A DNA stretch of 5,942 nt from Rickettsiales bacterium (lineage in GTDB: Bacteria > Pseudomonadota > Alphaproteobacteria > Rickettsiales > Anaplasmataceae), in the NCBI GenBank assembly GCA_031266615.1, contig JAISAR010000125.1:1-5942 (forward strand), given 5' to 3'. This document shows, piece by piece, positions 5,821 through 5,942 of this stretch. The translations under genes were made by a program, and so were the position numbers. Positions within the stretch are counted from its first letter, which is position 1, and every line of letters starts with the position of its first letter. The notes under the pieces are model-generated. The model was not told the origin of the DNA, did no database searches, and was given only the letters and a program-made list of their open reading frames with translations.

Positions 5821-5942
5821 TTAAATCACAATGTTCGTATAGCTGCAACCCTGGAGGCTCATCCACTGCAGATATTGCACGGTGCTGTCGACTTGGTCGT
5901 TGTGATGTGCTTCTGGGAACATTAAAATCTCATACTCAAAGT
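5821..5942 (-). CDS. Phage terminase large subunit, C-terminal end (partial at window edge)
   Basis: The minus-strand frame read from 5940 to a TAA at 5821-5823 gives 39 residues and continues beyond the window. It opens with FEYEILMFPEAHHNDQVDS followed by TVQYLQWMS. This matches the C-terminal nuclease signature of tailed-phage terminase large subunits, where a buried strand, FP, a spacer, and (H)DDQVDS/A precede a helix of SQAL type; the Asp residues there include a metal-binding catalytic one. The enzyme cuts and packages phage DNA. The first Asp of the usual DD pair is Asn here (HHNDQVDS). The last residues, SYTNIVI, are encoded by the right arm of the inverted repeat, so the natural C-terminus may be altered. 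Whether the rest of the gene is intact cannot be seen; a prophage remnant is plausible. Confidence 0.72.
   Translation of the reverse strand, partial: FEYEILMFPEAHHNDQVDSTVQYLQWMSLQGCSYTNIVI
5829..5844 (-). repeat. Right arm of the 16-bp inverted repeat pair
   Basis: CAATGTTCGTATAGCT pairs with 5605-5620 at 15 of 16 positions. Read on the minus strand, it encodes the last residues of the terminase frame, which suggests the repeat replaced or fused with the original 3' end. The motif TATACGAA also occurs at 5453-5460, just after the deacetylase stop, as a possible third partial copy. Confidence 0.7.

Overview
The window looks like a chromosomal segment of an obligate intracellular alphaproteobacterium of the order Rickettsiales, most likely Wolbachia. 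The reasons are AT-rich sequence and codon use, a gene set that fits (an ArgD-type aminotransferase, a CorC/TlyC-type CBS protein, an alphaproteobacterial GapR-type DUF2312 protein, UbiX and FolD), weak or absent Shine-Dalgarno sequences at several starts, and flanks filled with degraded palindromic repeats of the Wolbachia kind (TGTCATCCCAGTG-type). The strain cannot be told from this sequence. No database search was possible, so the genus is an inference.

Layout. Positions 1-291 are non-coding on the plus strand. They look like a dispersed repeat or gene remnant: two good hairpins and a 59-codon open minus-strand frame that has no usual start codon. A good -10 box (TATAAT, 263-268) then leads into an ArgD-family PLP aminotransferase (292-1470). 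After a 109-bp AT-rich gap come five tightly packed plus-strand genes from 1580 to 5447: a CorC/HlyC-type membrane protein with DUF21 and CBS domains, a GapR/DUF2312 nucleoid protein, ubiX, folD, and a secreted NodB-type polysaccharide deacetylase. The gaps are 9 bp, an 8-bp overlap, 3 bp and 15 bp, so they are probably one transcript with translational coupling.

The genes do not form a single pathway; the run reads as a housekeeping operon. It covers ion transport or membrane maintenance (CorC-like), chromosome structure (GapR), prenyl-FMN for ubiquinone synthesis (UbiX), one-carbon folate metabolism (FolD) and envelope glycan modification (deacetylase). The aminotransferase may serve the diaminopimelate branch rather than arginine synthesis.

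The last 495 bases (5448-5942) are a mosaic. They hold at least five copies of a 13-base repeat around TGTCATSCCAGTG, two palindromes built from it, and a pair of 16-base inverted arms 208 bp apart. At the right edge is a minus-strand frame encoding the C-terminus of a phage terminase large subunit. That frame has no ATG in the window before its coding begins and was easy to miss. It suggests that the operon abuts a prophage or prophage remnant, and one inverted arm forms the 3' end of the terminase frame.

I see no clear new multi-gene defence or mobile system. The items most worth following are the terminase end with its inverted-repeat junction, the 11-residue tandem duplication in the deacetylase, and the orphan minus-strand frame at the left edge.
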